Assembly (NCBI GenBank): GCA_036389795.1
Contig: DASVWD010000139.1
Location: forward strand, 36,883 to 100,882
Origin: Longimicrobium sp.
Lineage (GTDB): Bacteria > Gemmatimonadota > Gemmatimonadetes > Longimicrobiales > Longimicrobiaceae
Direction: 5' to 3'
Length of the DNA: 64,000 bases
Both the position numbers and the translations under genes were made by a program. The notes under the pieces were generated by a model that searched no databases, had not been told where the DNA came from, and saw nothing but the letters and a program-made list of their open reading frames with translations. Positions 42,555 to 50,738 of the stretch are shown in pieces. Each line of letters opens with the position of its first letter. Within the stretch, counting starts at the first letter, position 1.

Positions 42555-43205
42555 ATGAAGCGCGCGCCCGCGGCGAGCCTGGTGAACACCCGCGTCCACT
42601 ACTGGCCGGGCCTCATCGACATGCTCACGTCGATGCTGATGTTCTTCCTGCTCGTCTACTTCGTGGAGAGCAACTTCGGCTCGGCGAGCGCGCAGCTGGC
42701 GATCGCCCGGCAGAAGCAGGCGCTGTTCGTGTCCGTGCTGCACCAGGAGTTCGCGGCCGAGATCGCGGCGGGGCAGGTGGCCGATTCCGCCGACCTGAAC
42801 CTGCTGCAGATCCGCTTCGGCGACGGGGTGCTGTTCGAGCCCGGCAGCTACCGGCTGCACCCGCGCGGAGCCGCGCTGCTGCGGCGGCTGCGCGACGTGT
42901 TCCACCGGGTGGACGGCCGGGGGGCCGGCCTCCTGTACGAGCAGGTCCAGATCGAGGGCCACACCGACGACCTCCCCTTCCGGCGCCCCGCCTACCCGCG
43001 CGACAACTGGGAGCTCTCCACCGCGCGCGCCACCGCCGTCATGCGCTTCCTGACGCGCGGCGCCCGGCCGCTGGAGGAGCGGCGGATGTCGGTGAACGGC
43101 TACGCCCAGAACCGCCCGGTGAGCGAGCGGCGCAGCCGCAACCGGCGCATCGAGCTCCGCATCTACTTCTCCGGCCGCCTCCCCGCCGCGCGGGGCGCGC
43201 CGTGA
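42555..43205 (+). CDS. MotB/OmpA-like (ZorB-like) protein
   Basis: A 216-residue protein. The single membrane helix WPGLIDMLTSMLMFFLLVYF carries Asp22 at the position of the proton-binding Asp of MotB. Residues about 75-205 are an OmpA-type peptidoglycan-binding domain (GDGVLFEPGSYRLHPRGAAL, VQIEGHTDDLPFRR, WELSTARATAVMRFL, SVNGYAQNRPV, NRRIELRI), with the complete GHTD and NRR ligand motifs. It pairs with the MotA-like protein upstream. The next gene overlaps it by 4 bp. Confidence 0.9.
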   Translation: MKRAPAASLVNTRVHYWPGLIDMLTSMLMFFLLVYFVESNFGSASAQLAIARQKQALFVSVLHQEFAAEIAAGQVADSADLNLLQIRFGDGVLFEPGSYRLHPRGAALLRRLRDVFHRVDGRGAGLLYEQVQIEGHTDDLPFRRPAYPRDNWELSTARATAVMRFLTRGARPLEERRMSVNGYAQNRPVSERRSRNRRIELRIYFSGRLPAARGAP

Positions 43206-44188
43206 GCGTGGCCGCGGAGGCGCGCACGGACGACACCGCGCTGCGCCGCGCGCTCTGGCGCTTCGAGTACGGGCACCTGTCCGACCGCCGGATCAAGCGG
43301 CTCTTCCGGGCGGCGTACCTGCGCGCCACCCGCGACTTCGCCGCGCTGGAGCCCGGCGCGCTCGCGGTGCGCCGGCACGACCCGGCGCTGCTGGCCGCCC
43401 GCGACGCGTTCCGCGCCCGCGCCGACGACGCGCTCCGCGGCGAGCGCTTCCGCGCCGCGCTGGACGAGATCCTCCGCGGGCGCAGGACGCTGGCGGCCAT
43501 GCGGGCGCTGGTACGGGCGGCCGCGAAGATCGACCGGGCGGCCGAGGCCGTGGGGAGGCTGCACGACCACGCGCGGACGCCCCGGCTGCGCGTCCTTCCC
43601 TGCGTCCAGGCACCCGCGGAGCTGCTGGCGGCGGCCCGCGCGCGCATGGCGGGGAAGCGCTACGCCCAGGCCGGGTACCTGGCGGGCGCGTCGCTCGCCG
43701 AATCCTCGCCGCTCGAGCGGCGCGAGCGCGCGGCGGCCCCGCGCCGGGAGGCGCTGGAGGCGCGCATCGGCGGGGTCCGCTCGCTCTGCGCCGACACGCG
43801 GGCCCTGGCGGGCGCGGACGAGGCCGATCCCGCGGCGGACGGCAGCCTGGACCGGGTGGCGGCGCTCGCGCGCGACGGCCTCGTCGCGCTGGCGGAGCGG
43901 ATGGCCGACGAGCTGGCGTTCTCGCTGGCGGCGCGCGGCCGGCTGCACCGCGAGCTGCGCCGCGCCGGCGCCCTGGGCCCCGGCGACGACGCCGTGCTGC
44001 GCGGGGCGGCGGCGGGCCCGGAGGCGTGGGCGTCGGCCACCGCCGCGCTCTGGCGCTCGCGGGTGGAGGCGGGGATGCGCCGGGTGGCCGCGCAGCGCGA
44101 CCGCGTGGACCGCGCGCTCGCCCTGCTGGACGCGGGGGCGCCTCCCGGGACTGGAGGGAGCGAGGGCCGTTCGAGAGGCGTCCACTGA
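43202..44188 (+). CDS. All-helical protein of unknown function in the MotAB cluster
   Basis: A 328-residue protein starting with GTG at 43202, overlapping the MotB-like stop. It is almost entirely Ala/Arg/Leu-rich helix (LWRFEYGHLSDRRIKRLFRA, FRARADDALRGERFRAALDE, MADELAFSLAARGRLHRELR) with no signal or membrane segment. No family is recognised; its position after MotB corresponds to ZorC in Zorya, but I see no EH-signature. It is probably a cytosolic partner of the motor. The low-complexity composition makes any distant similarity unreliable by eye. Confidence 0.75.
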   Translation: MSVAAEARTDDTALRRALWRFEYGHLSDRRIKRLFRAAYLRATRDFAALEPGALAVRRHDPALLAARDAFRARADDALRGERFRAALDEILRGRRTLAAMRALVRAAAKIDRAAEAVGRLHDHARTPRLRVLPCVQAPAELLAAARARMAGKRYAQAGYLAGASLAESSPLERRERAAAPRREALEARIGGVRSLCADTRALAGADEADPAADGSLDRVAALARDGLVALAERMADELAFSLAARGRLHRELRRAGALGPGDDAVLRGAAAGPEAWASATAALWRSRVEAGMRRVAAQRDRVDRALALLDAGAPPGTGGSEGRSRGVH

Positions 44189-44209
44189 CTTCATCCACCG
44201 AAGAAGACG

Positions 44210-45379
44210 ATGAGCAATCTGACCTTCGAGGAGCGCCTGGTGAGGGATCACCCCGCCGAGCCGCTGGAGGGGCACAACGTGGTGGTGTTCGAGCGGGTGG
44301 GCGAGTCGGGCGAGAAGTTCCGGACCATCCTTCCCCCCGGCACGCCGCTGAAACGGGGGCTGCTGGAGCGGCTCTGGCCGCAGGGGCGGTTCTTCGCCGT
44401 CGCCGTGGACGCGTCGCCGGACCTGCACCTGGACGTCGGCCAGCACGTGGTGCTCGAAGACGAGGAGGCGCACCGCTTCGACCTCCTCCTGGACCTGTAC
44501 TACTCGGTGGGCGACCCGCACCTGCTGGCCAGCCTCCGCAACCGCGATCCGCTCGGACAGGTCGCCGAGCGCGCGCGCCAGGTGATCGGCCGCGACGTGA
44601 AGCAGCTGCAGTGGACCGAGATCGTGTTCGGATTCGCGGCCTGCGCGCAGGAGGTTCTGCGGCACAGGCTGCCGGAGCTGAGGGCCTTCGCCGTCGGGTA
44701 CGGGATCGCCCTCCGGTCGGTGGAGATCGGGAGGCTGCTTCCCGAAGAGGCCACCAGGGGCGCGCGCCAGACCGAGGCGGACCTCGACCGGATCAGCCGC
44801 GACGAGCGGGTCGGGATGGCGAGGATGGAATCCGCGCGGCGCATCGGCGACGCGGAGAACCTGCACACCCTCGGCGGCGCCGAGATGGACGAGGCCGCAC
44901 AGAGTGTGCGCGACGCCGCACGCGTCCGCGCCGCCACGGTGGACACGTATATCGACGCGGTCAAGACGGTCGGAGGGCAGGTCACCACCCCCGATGAGCT
45001 CAGGGCGATGTTCCCGGGACGCATCCACCCCGGGGGCGCCCCCGGCGCGACGCCCGGCATCCTCCCCGGGCCCGGCGCTTCGCCCGCCGCCGCGCTCACG
45101 GCGGGAGCCGGCGGGCTGTGGGCGCTGCTGCAGCAGGTCGTCTCGGCCACGCAGAACGTCAGCGGCTCGGGAAGGCGCCTGGAGCTGCGCTCGGCGCTGC
45201 TGCACCTGGTCGCCGAGGTGCTCCTCGAAGACCTGGGCGAGCCGGCGGTCCGCGCGCGGTACGCCGAGCGCGCGCGCCAGCTCTCCGCGTCGCTGGAGCG
45301 CACCCTCGTGCCGCACGAGCTCGACGCCCTGCGCGCCCTGTCCGACCCGGTGGAGCTCGAACGGTCGCTGCGCGGATGA
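44210..45379 (+). CDS. SPFH/band-7-like protein (tentative)
   Basis: A 389-residue protein. Residues about 20-170 read like an SPFH domain: VVFERVGESGEKFRTILPPG, FDLLLDLYYSVGDPHLLASL, GQVAERARQVIGRDVKQLQW and a terminal strand AFAVGYGIALRSVEIG. A coiled coil (about 185-240, RQTEADLDRISRDERVGMAR) follows, as in stomatin/flotillin proteins, then a Gly/Pro linker and a helical C-terminus. There is no N-terminal membrane helix. SPFH proteins form ring scaffolds on membranes; one beside a MotAB motor may organise it. The assignment rests on pattern only. Confidence 0.6.
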   Translation: MSNLTFEERLVRDHPAEPLEGHNVVVFERVGESGEKFRTILPPGTPLKRGLLERLWPQGRFFAVAVDASPDLHLDVGQHVVLEDEEAHRFDLLLDLYYSVGDPHLLASLRNRDPLGQVAERARQVIGRDVKQLQWTEIVFGFAACAQEVLRHRLPELRAFAVGYGIALRSVEIGRLLPEEATRGARQTEADLDRISRDERVGMARMESARRIGDAENLHTLGGAEMDEAAQSVRDAARVRAATVDTYIDAVKTVGGQVTTPDELRAMFPGRIHPGGAPGATPGILPGPGASPAAALTAGAGGLWALLQQVVSATQNVSGSGRRLELRSALLHLVAEVLLEDLGEPAVRARYAERARQLSASLERTLVPHELDALRALSDPVELERSLRG

Positions 45380-45418
45380 GGCCGGCCGCGCTCCCCCCAC
45401 AGGATGGAGATCCCCACG

Positions 45419-47842
45419 ATGTCCGATTCGTCCACCGCCGCGGCGGACACCTCCGCTTCCGCTTCCTCGCTCTCCTCGTCCGCCGGGGCGGGAGGGGCGG
45501 CGGAAGGCGACGGCAGCCGGGCCTCCGGCGGCCCGACCCTGATCAACCACTTCAATGGCGAAACGAAGCTGGAGGATCCCACCTTCGACCAGCGCAGCAT
45601 CGGCGTCAACGTCGAAAGCCAGATCGTCCAGCTCTACCAGGCCCGCGCGGCCATCCAGCGCTTCTCCTGCGAAGAGGGGCAGCGGGTGCCGCCGCGGTGG
45701 GAGCAGGAGAGCGCGCTCGGCTTCCGCGGGGCCGACGCGGAGGTCGACGCGCTCCTCGAGCACCTGGAGGAGCGGCGCGTGCTCCTGCTCACGGCGGAGC
45801 GCGGCGCCGGCAAGGTGCGCGTGGCGCTGTACCTGGGCTGGCACCTGCGCCAGAAAGGGCGCTGCGTGGACGCGACGCTGCTCGCGGAGCCGCTGGACCG
45901 CAGGGTCCGGATCGACGTGCGCCACCTCGCCGCCCGCGACCCGGGCCTCAAGAACCGGCTCGTGATCTTTCCCAACGCCTTCTCGCGGGCCGACCCCGAG
46001 GTCACGCGCCTGTTCGAGACCACCGGCCGGTCCGGCTGGCAGGCGCTGGCCGAGCAGCTCCGCGCGCGCGGCGCCTACCTGGTGTTCACCGATCCGGCCG
46101 ACGCAGGGCCGATGGAGGGGCTGCAGGGCGTGCACCGCCGGCTCTGTCCGCACCCGCCCGACCTGCTGGCCGGCGAGCTGGAGCGCAAGCTGGAGGCGAT
46201 GGAGGGCGTCGACGGCGCCGAGCCCGAGCTGCTGGAGACGCTGCGGGCCGGACGCGCCTGGATGCTCGACGCCTTCCGCTACGCGCCGCAGGTGGTCGAG
46301 TTCATCGACCGGTACGTGGAGATGGGGATCGCCGGGCTGGGGCTGGAGGAGGCGCGCCGCCGCATGGAGAACGCCGACGGGCGGATCCTCCAGGACCTGG
46401 ACGGCGACTTCGAGGGGTGGAGCTTCGCGTTCACCCTGGCGCTGGCGCAGTGCGGGGGCGAGGCGGGCGGGGTGGCGTGGGTCGACGTGGACCGGCTGCA
46501 CCGGCACGTGCGCCAGTGGCTGCGGCGCGACCTGAACCTGCGCTACGCCGACGCGCCGGGCGCCGACGTGGACGCCTGCGCCGACGCCGACACGCGGCTG
46601 GAGTTCTCCGACACGCGCCTGCTCAAGCGCGCCCACGCCGAGGTGGACACGGGCGCGCCGTCGCACACCGTGCGCTTCCGCGACGGCGCGCCGCTGGAAG
46701 GGATGTGGAAGGCGATGTTCGCCCGCCACCGCCGCGCGCTGCTCACCGTGGTCCCCGGGCTGCGCGGCCTGGCCGAGCGGGGCGACCAGGAGCTGCAGAC
46801 GCTGCGCGTGCTCGCCGCGCGCATCCTGGGCCGCATCGGCGAGATGGACGCGGCCCGCATCACGCTTCCCCTGATGGACCGGTGGGCGCACTCCGGAAGC
46901 GAGCACCGCGAGGCCGCCCTGGGCCCGCTGCTCGACGGGGTGCTGGCCAGCCGGGCCGAGCGCTACCGGGACGCGTGCCTGCGCCACCTGCAGGCGCTGC
47001 AGCGCGCCGCGTCGTCGGGCGAGGACCCCGACGCGCACCTGCCGGCCGTGATCGCGGCCTGGTCGTGGGTGGGCGACCACGACCTCCCTTTCGCCATGCG
47101 CGAGCTGGGCGCCATCGCGCGCGAGCGCCTGGCCCCGATGATCGCGGACATGCAGGAGATCCAGCGCCTGCTCGGGCAGGTGGAGCGCGCCGCCGGGCAG
47201 AAGCCGTCCGCGCGCGGAGCGGCGGTGCTGCGCTCGTGCCACGCGATGCTGCGCGACGTGGTGGAGCACGTCTACGCCGACCACGGCGGCGCGTTCCTGG
47301 GGGTGCAGTTCTCCGTGGCGTCGCTGTGCGTCACGCGCAGCCCGGTGCCCGTTCTCACGGAGCTGCGCAGGTGGATCGTCGAGGGCGGGTGGACGGCGGG
47401 GGTGGTCGTGGCGCTGATGTTCCTGGACTCGCGCGGGATCGCCGAGCAGCTCAAGGAGTCGCGCGTGGAGACCGGCGCCGCCGCCGGCGGTGCCGCCGCG
47501 TCGTGCAACCCGCTGGTGGCGTGCCTGGCCGAGGGGGAGGCCGAGGTCCGGCAGACGTCGCGCTTCCTCGGCGAGCTGTACGAGAGCCTGCGGACGCCGT
47601 TCGCGGCCTCGCCGCACCTGCAGCGCTACTGCCTGGAGAGCCTGCAGGCACACCTGGCGGACTGGGTGCGCGACGCGCTCCCGGTTCCCGAGCACGCCGC
47701 CGCTATGCGGAGCCTCTTCGAAGCCCTGGCGCGCACCCACGAGGGCGTCCTGCGCGATCCCCTGCTGAACCTGCTCGCCAGGCCCGAGTTCACCGGCGAC
47801 GACCGCGGGATGCGCGCCTTCGCCGCGTCGGTGCGGGTGTGA
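45419..47842 (+). CDS. STAND-like helical-repeat protein with degenerate P-loop
   Basis: About 807 residues from MSDSSTAAADT (ATG 45419, GGAG 9 nt upstream; ATG at 45404 is also in frame). The Ser/Ala-rich leader is followed by a short Gly/Asn patch (LINHFNGETKLEDPTFDQ). At 102-135, FRGADAEVDALLEHLEERR leads into LLLTAERGAGKVRVAL, a Walker-A-like loop (126-133) in which the first Gly is Ala and the last Ser/Thr is Val. The rest is long helical arrays (ELQTLRVLAARILGRIGEMD, VVVALMFLDSRGIAEQL) resembling HEAT solenoids. It looks like a sensor/scaffold derived from a signalling NTPase that may no longer hydrolyse ATP. Confidence 0.7.
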   Translation: MSDSSTAAADTSASASSLSSSAGAGGAAEGDGSRASGGPTLINHFNGETKLEDPTFDQRSIGVNVESQIVQLYQARAAIQRFSCEEGQRVPPRWEQESALGFRGADAEVDALLEHLEERRVLLLTAERGAGKVRVALYLGWHLRQKGRCVDATLLAEPLDRRVRIDVRHLAARDPGLKNRLVIFPNAFSRADPEVTRLFETTGRSGWQALAEQLRARGAYLVFTDPADAGPMEGLQGVHRRLCPHPPDLLAGELERKLEAMEGVDGAEPELLETLRAGRAWMLDAFRYAPQVVEFIDRYVEMGIAGLGLEEARRRMENADGRILQDLDGDFEGWSFAFTLALAQCGGEAGGVAWVDVDRLHRHVRQWLRRDLNLRYADAPGADVDACADADTRLEFSDTRLLKRAHAEVDTGAPSHTVRFRDGAPLEGMWKAMFARHRRALLTVVPGLRGLAERGDQELQTLRVLAARILGRIGEMDAARITLPLMDRWAHSGSEHREAALGPLLDGVLASRAERYRDACLRHLQALQRAASSGEDPDAHLPAVIAAWSWVGDHDLPFAMRELGAIARERLAPMIADMQEIQRLLGQVERAAGQKPSARGAAVLRSCHAMLRDVVEHVYADHGGAFLGVQFSVASLCVTRSPVPVLTELRRWIVEGGWTAGVVVALMFLDSRGIAEQLKESRVETGAAAGGAAASCNPLVACLAEGEAEVRQTSRFLGELYESLRTPFAASPHLQRYCLESLQAHLADWVRDALPVPEHAAAMRSLFEALARTHEGVLRDPLLNLLARPEFTGDDRGMRAFAASVRV

Positions 47843-47945
47843 CCGGTCCGGGGAGCCGGACGGCCGCACGACCGTCGGCGCCCGGCTGCACGTTCGGCCG
47901 CGGTGTCCCGCGGCTCATCCATCACTTCATCAGGGGAGGACGACC

Positions 47946-48173
47946 ATGCAATACCGCGTCATTCCGTTCACCGCCAACATCGGCAGCAGCGAAGGCGCAG
48001 ACACGGCCGCGGGCCAGCTGCAGCACATGATCGCGTCGCTCGCGGCCGAGGGCTGGGAGTACGTGCGGCTGGAACAGGTGGAAACCCACGTCGCCGGGAC
48101 CAGCGGCTGCTTCGGGATCGGCGCAACGCCCCCGTTCACCCGCTCCCTGTCGATGGCGGTGTTCCGGCAGTGA
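47946..48173 (+). CDS. Small DUF4177-like protein (75 aa)
   Basis: Starts at ATG 47946 with GGGGAGG 6 nt upstream, a strong SD. The 75-residue product reads MQYRVIPFTANIGSSEGADT, then AGQLQHMIASLAAEGWEYVR, the small alpha/beta layout of DUF4177-like proteins (a strand, a helix with GWEYV, then strands). Function unknown. Its stop overlaps the GTG of the YidD-like gene, so both belong to the cluster. Confidence 0.75.
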   Translation: MQYRVIPFTANIGSSEGADTAAGQLQHMIASLAAEGWEYVRLEQVETHVAGTSGCFGIGATPPFTRSLSMAVFRQ

Positions 48174-48460
48174 GATGGGCGCTGATCCTCGGCATCCGGA
48201 TCTACTGGGCCGTCTGGCCGGCACGGTGGAGGCGCAGCTGCCTCTACCGCGAGAGCTGCTCCCGGTACGTATACCGCGCCGCCAAGGAAGAGGGGCTGGC
48301 GGAGGGCCTGCGGGCGCTACGGGAGAGGTACCGTACCTGCAGGCCGGGATACGGCATCCTCTGCCGGTATGGAGAGACGTGGCTGGTGCTGGCGGACGGC
48401 TCCACGCTGTCCGCCAGCGAAGCCTCGCCGGACGCGCTGGCTCCAGCGCGGACGTGGTGA
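48170..48460 (+). CDS. YidD-like small membrane protein
   Basis: A 96-residue protein starting with GTG at 48170, overlapping the previous stop. ILGIRIYWAVWP gives an N-terminal amphipathic helix, followed by the YidD (DUF37) signature CLYRESCSRYVYRAAKEEGL, AEGLRALRERYRTCRPGYG, with the conserved Cys residues in YRESCS and the RTCRPGY ending. Ordinary YidD sits beside yidC and rpmH and helps membrane-protein insertion. Here it is the last gene of a caspase/MotAB cluster, far from those partners, so it has probably been recruited for another role. Confidence 0.8.
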   Translation: MRWALILGIRIYWAVWPARWRRSCLYRESCSRYVYRAAKEEGLAEGLRALRERYRTCRPGYGILCRYGETWLVLADGSTLSASEASPDALAPARTW

Positions 48461-48521
48461 ACCGGCGCCGGTGCGGGTGAAAGGCCGCGCCGGGCGCCGG
48501 AACGCACCCGGCGACGGACGA

Positions 48522-50171
48522 TCAGTCTGCGCCCGGGGCGACGGGGCCGGCGTCCGCGATGCGCCGACCCGCGTCCCTCGCCCTTCCGAACCACAGCTCC
48601 GCCCGGGCGGTGTCGCGCGGCACGCCCAGGCCGTCCAGGTACAGCTCGCCCAGCGCGCGCATCCCTTCGGGAGAGCCTTTGGCCGCGGCTTTCCGGTACC
48701 ACTCCGCCGCCCTGTCGTAGTCTCGACGAGGCACGCCGATCCCGTCCTGGTAGATCCGGCCCATCGTGAGCATCCCGCGAGGCGAACCTGCCTCCGCGGC
48801 CGTGCGATAGAGGCAGAATGCCGCCTTCAGGTCCTGAGGGGTCCCCCGGCCCTGCTCGTACAGCTCGCCGGCATCGATGCGGGCCTCGAGCGATCCCGCC
48901 TTCACGGCATTCTGGAACCAGGTGAGCGCGGTGGCGTGGTCTTTCTCGTCGCGATGGAGCGTCCCCAGCCTGCGCATCGCCTCCGCCGAGCCCTTGTCTG
49001 CGGCCTTGTGGTACCACTCACGAGCCAGGCCCGGGCTGCGGTCCACTCCGTCGCCGTACTGGTATGCGGAGGCCAGCTCGGTCATGGCTTCTGGATCGCG
49101 CTTGTATGCCGCCTTGCGCAGCCAGTAGATCCCCGAGTCGGGCTCTGCCCTCGTTCCCCGTCCGCGCAAGAACATGATTCCGAGATATCCCATTGCCTCG
49201 GGGTTCCCGCTCTGCGCAAACCGCCTGAAGCGGGGCAACGCCGCGGCATACCGCCCCGCCTCGTAGTCCACCTTCGCTCGATCGAGATCCGACCGTACTC
49301 CTGACGCGCCCGCTGTCGAAAACCCGGCCGGTGCCATGAGCGCGTGGGGTGCTCCGGCCGAATCGCAGAGTGCTGTCCCGGCGGTGGGAGGCCGTTCACT
49401 CAGCTGCAGCGCGACCGCCACCATGCCGACGAGTGCGAGCCCGCCGGCCGTGATCCACGCCCGCCTCGGCCCCTTCGTCGAGCGCCGTCCCGCATCCGTA
49501 TCCCCCACCTGACCCTCACCCGTCTGTCTTTCGCCCGCGCCCGAGCCTCCCTGCGGAATCAGGTACAGCTCCGCGGGGTCCACGCCTGGCCCGGACACCA
49601 GCTGCAGACAATCCCGTTCCTCGCGGTGCTCCAGATCCCATTCCAGCTCCATACGAGCCTGTTCGAATGCCGCCCCGACCGAGCAGCCGGATGCGATCGC
49701 CCAGTAGAACCAGGAGCTGAAGATGATGGCAGCCGCGTCCGAAATCCCGGTGCGCGTGCCGATGGCGCACCCCACGACCGCGGCGACCGCCTCCGCCTGC
49801 GGAAGGGAAAAGCAGGCGTTCAGCACGACCAGGCGGATGTCGCCGCGGAAAACCTCGAACAGCCGTGCGAGCTGCGCCGCGTCCACCGCGTGCGCGCGCG
49901 ACGGGTCCGAACCCACCAGCACCAGGCCGCCATCCCCGCCGTGCCCGCTGAAGTGCACCACCTGCGGACTGGCCTCGTTCAGGGCCGGCAGCAGGTCGCC
50001 CGCGCGCGTGGCCCAGCGCGTATCGAGGTCCAGGTCGTCGCGGTACCTGGCCTTGCGCACCTTCTCATGGATCTCCCGCACCTCCTCGTCCAGCAGAAGC
50101 CTTCGATTGCGGCCGTGAGGCGGGGCGGAATTCGGGTCGGCGGAAAAGAAGAGGATTTTGACCTTTTCCAT
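48522..50171 (-). CDS. CHAT protease with membrane helix and Sel1 repeats
   Basis: A 549-residue protein from ATG 50171. The N-terminal CHAT domain has His77 (QVVHFSGHGGDGGLVLVG) and Cys120 (IRLVVLNACFSLPQA). One membrane helix follows at about 240-258 (WITAGGLALVGMVAVAL). The C-terminal half holds about seven Sel1-type repeats (AMGYLGIMFLRGRGTRAEPD, AMTELASAYQYGDGVDRSPG, AREWYHKAADKGSAEAMRRL). The protease is thus likely cytosolic and the repeats are across the membrane, or the reverse, as a sensor. It is convergent with the YidD-like gene and divergent from the 50721 operon. Confidence 0.9.
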   Translation of the reverse strand: MEKVKILFFSADPNSAPPHGRNRRLLLDEEVREIHEKVRKARYRDDLDLDTRWATRAGDLLPALNEASPQVVHFSGHGGDGGLVLVGSDPSRAHAVDAAQLARLFEVFRGDIRLVVLNACFSLPQAEAVAAVVGCAIGTRTGISDAAAIIFSSWFYWAIASGCSVGAAFEQARMELEWDLEHREERDCLQLVSGPGVDPAELYLIPQGGSGAGERQTGEGQVGDTDAGRRSTKGPRRAWITAGGLALVGMVAVALQLSERPPTAGTALCDSAGAPHALMAPAGFSTAGASGVRSDLDRAKVDYEAGRYAAALPRFRRFAQSGNPEAMGYLGIMFLRGRGTRAEPDSGIYWLRKAAYKRDPEAMTELASAYQYGDGVDRSPGLAREWYHKAADKGSAEAMRRLGTLHRDEKDHATALTWFQNAVKAGSLEARIDAGELYEQGRGTPQDLKAAFCLYRTAAEAGSPRGMLTMGRIYQDGIGVPRRDYDRAAEWYRKAAAKGSPEGMRALGELYLDGLGVPRDTARAELWFGRARDAGRRIADAGPVAPGAD

Positions 50172-50720
50172 GATGATCCATCCGGTGATTCGAGACGCGG
50201 TGCGACACCCTGCCGCCGTGCTGGGCAAACGACGGCGAGTTCAAGGTTCCGATCGGTTCCGCAGATGCGGAGGCGGTCTTTGCGGCCGGAGACCAGCGGG
50301 TGGCCGACTGCGGCGGAGGGGCTTGCGGCGACCTTGAAGTTGGTCTGCGCGAACGCATTCGGCAACCCGTCAGGTGCAATGGGCCGTCCCGTCCGAAACC
50401 CTGGCGGGAGGGTCCGGGGAAAACGGGGAGACGGGGCCGACAAAGGATCTCGGCGGGGCAGAACGCGGCGCCGGCAGCGGCGTTACGCGAGTGCCGGCTT
50501 CGCATCGCGCACGCGGATGGGTCTTGCAGCGACCTCGCGCGGCAGTGCCAAAGAAACGCCACGACAGAGCAGCGGTCCGCCGATTAGGCCGCCGCGCCCC
50601 GACATTCGTTCGGGCCGGCAAGCGTCGACCGGATCCCTGGATCGATCGGCCCGTCTCGACCGCCCCGGTAGGGCTCCCACGTCACGCAATGGTGAACGTG
50701 TCTTCTCCGACATTGCAGTC
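50172..50720. other. Divergent intergenic region between the two conflict modules
   Basis: About 550 bp separate the starts of the CHAT-Sel1 gene and the vWA lipoprotein gene. No convincing gene is seen. It should hold divergent promoters, but none is close to the sigma-70 consensus. A perfect dyad sits at its right edge (50720-50738). Confidence 0.5.
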
Positions 50721-50738
50721 ATGTTCCGTATGAACATG
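50720..50738. promoter_or_regulatory. Perfect inverted repeat over the start of the second operon
   Basis: CATGTTC, five spacer bases (CGTAT), GAACATG. The 7-bp arms are perfect and contain the three candidate ATG starts (50721, 50730, 50736). It could be an operator or an mRNA hairpin limiting translation. Confidence 0.4.

Noticed and set aside
41382..43205. A complete Zorya system
   Set aside because: The MotA/MotB-like pair is ZorA/ZorB-like, but no ZorC EH-signature, ZorD helicase or ZorE nuclease is encoded here or beside the second pair.
43163..47869. A 1568-residue minus-strand open frame
   Set aside because: Arg/Gly/Val-rich antisense of the helical, SPFH-like and solenoid genes, with no domain motifs.
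47946..48460. An rpmH-rnpA-yidD-yidC locus
   Set aside because: Only the YidD-like protein is present; the neighbours are conflict-type genes.
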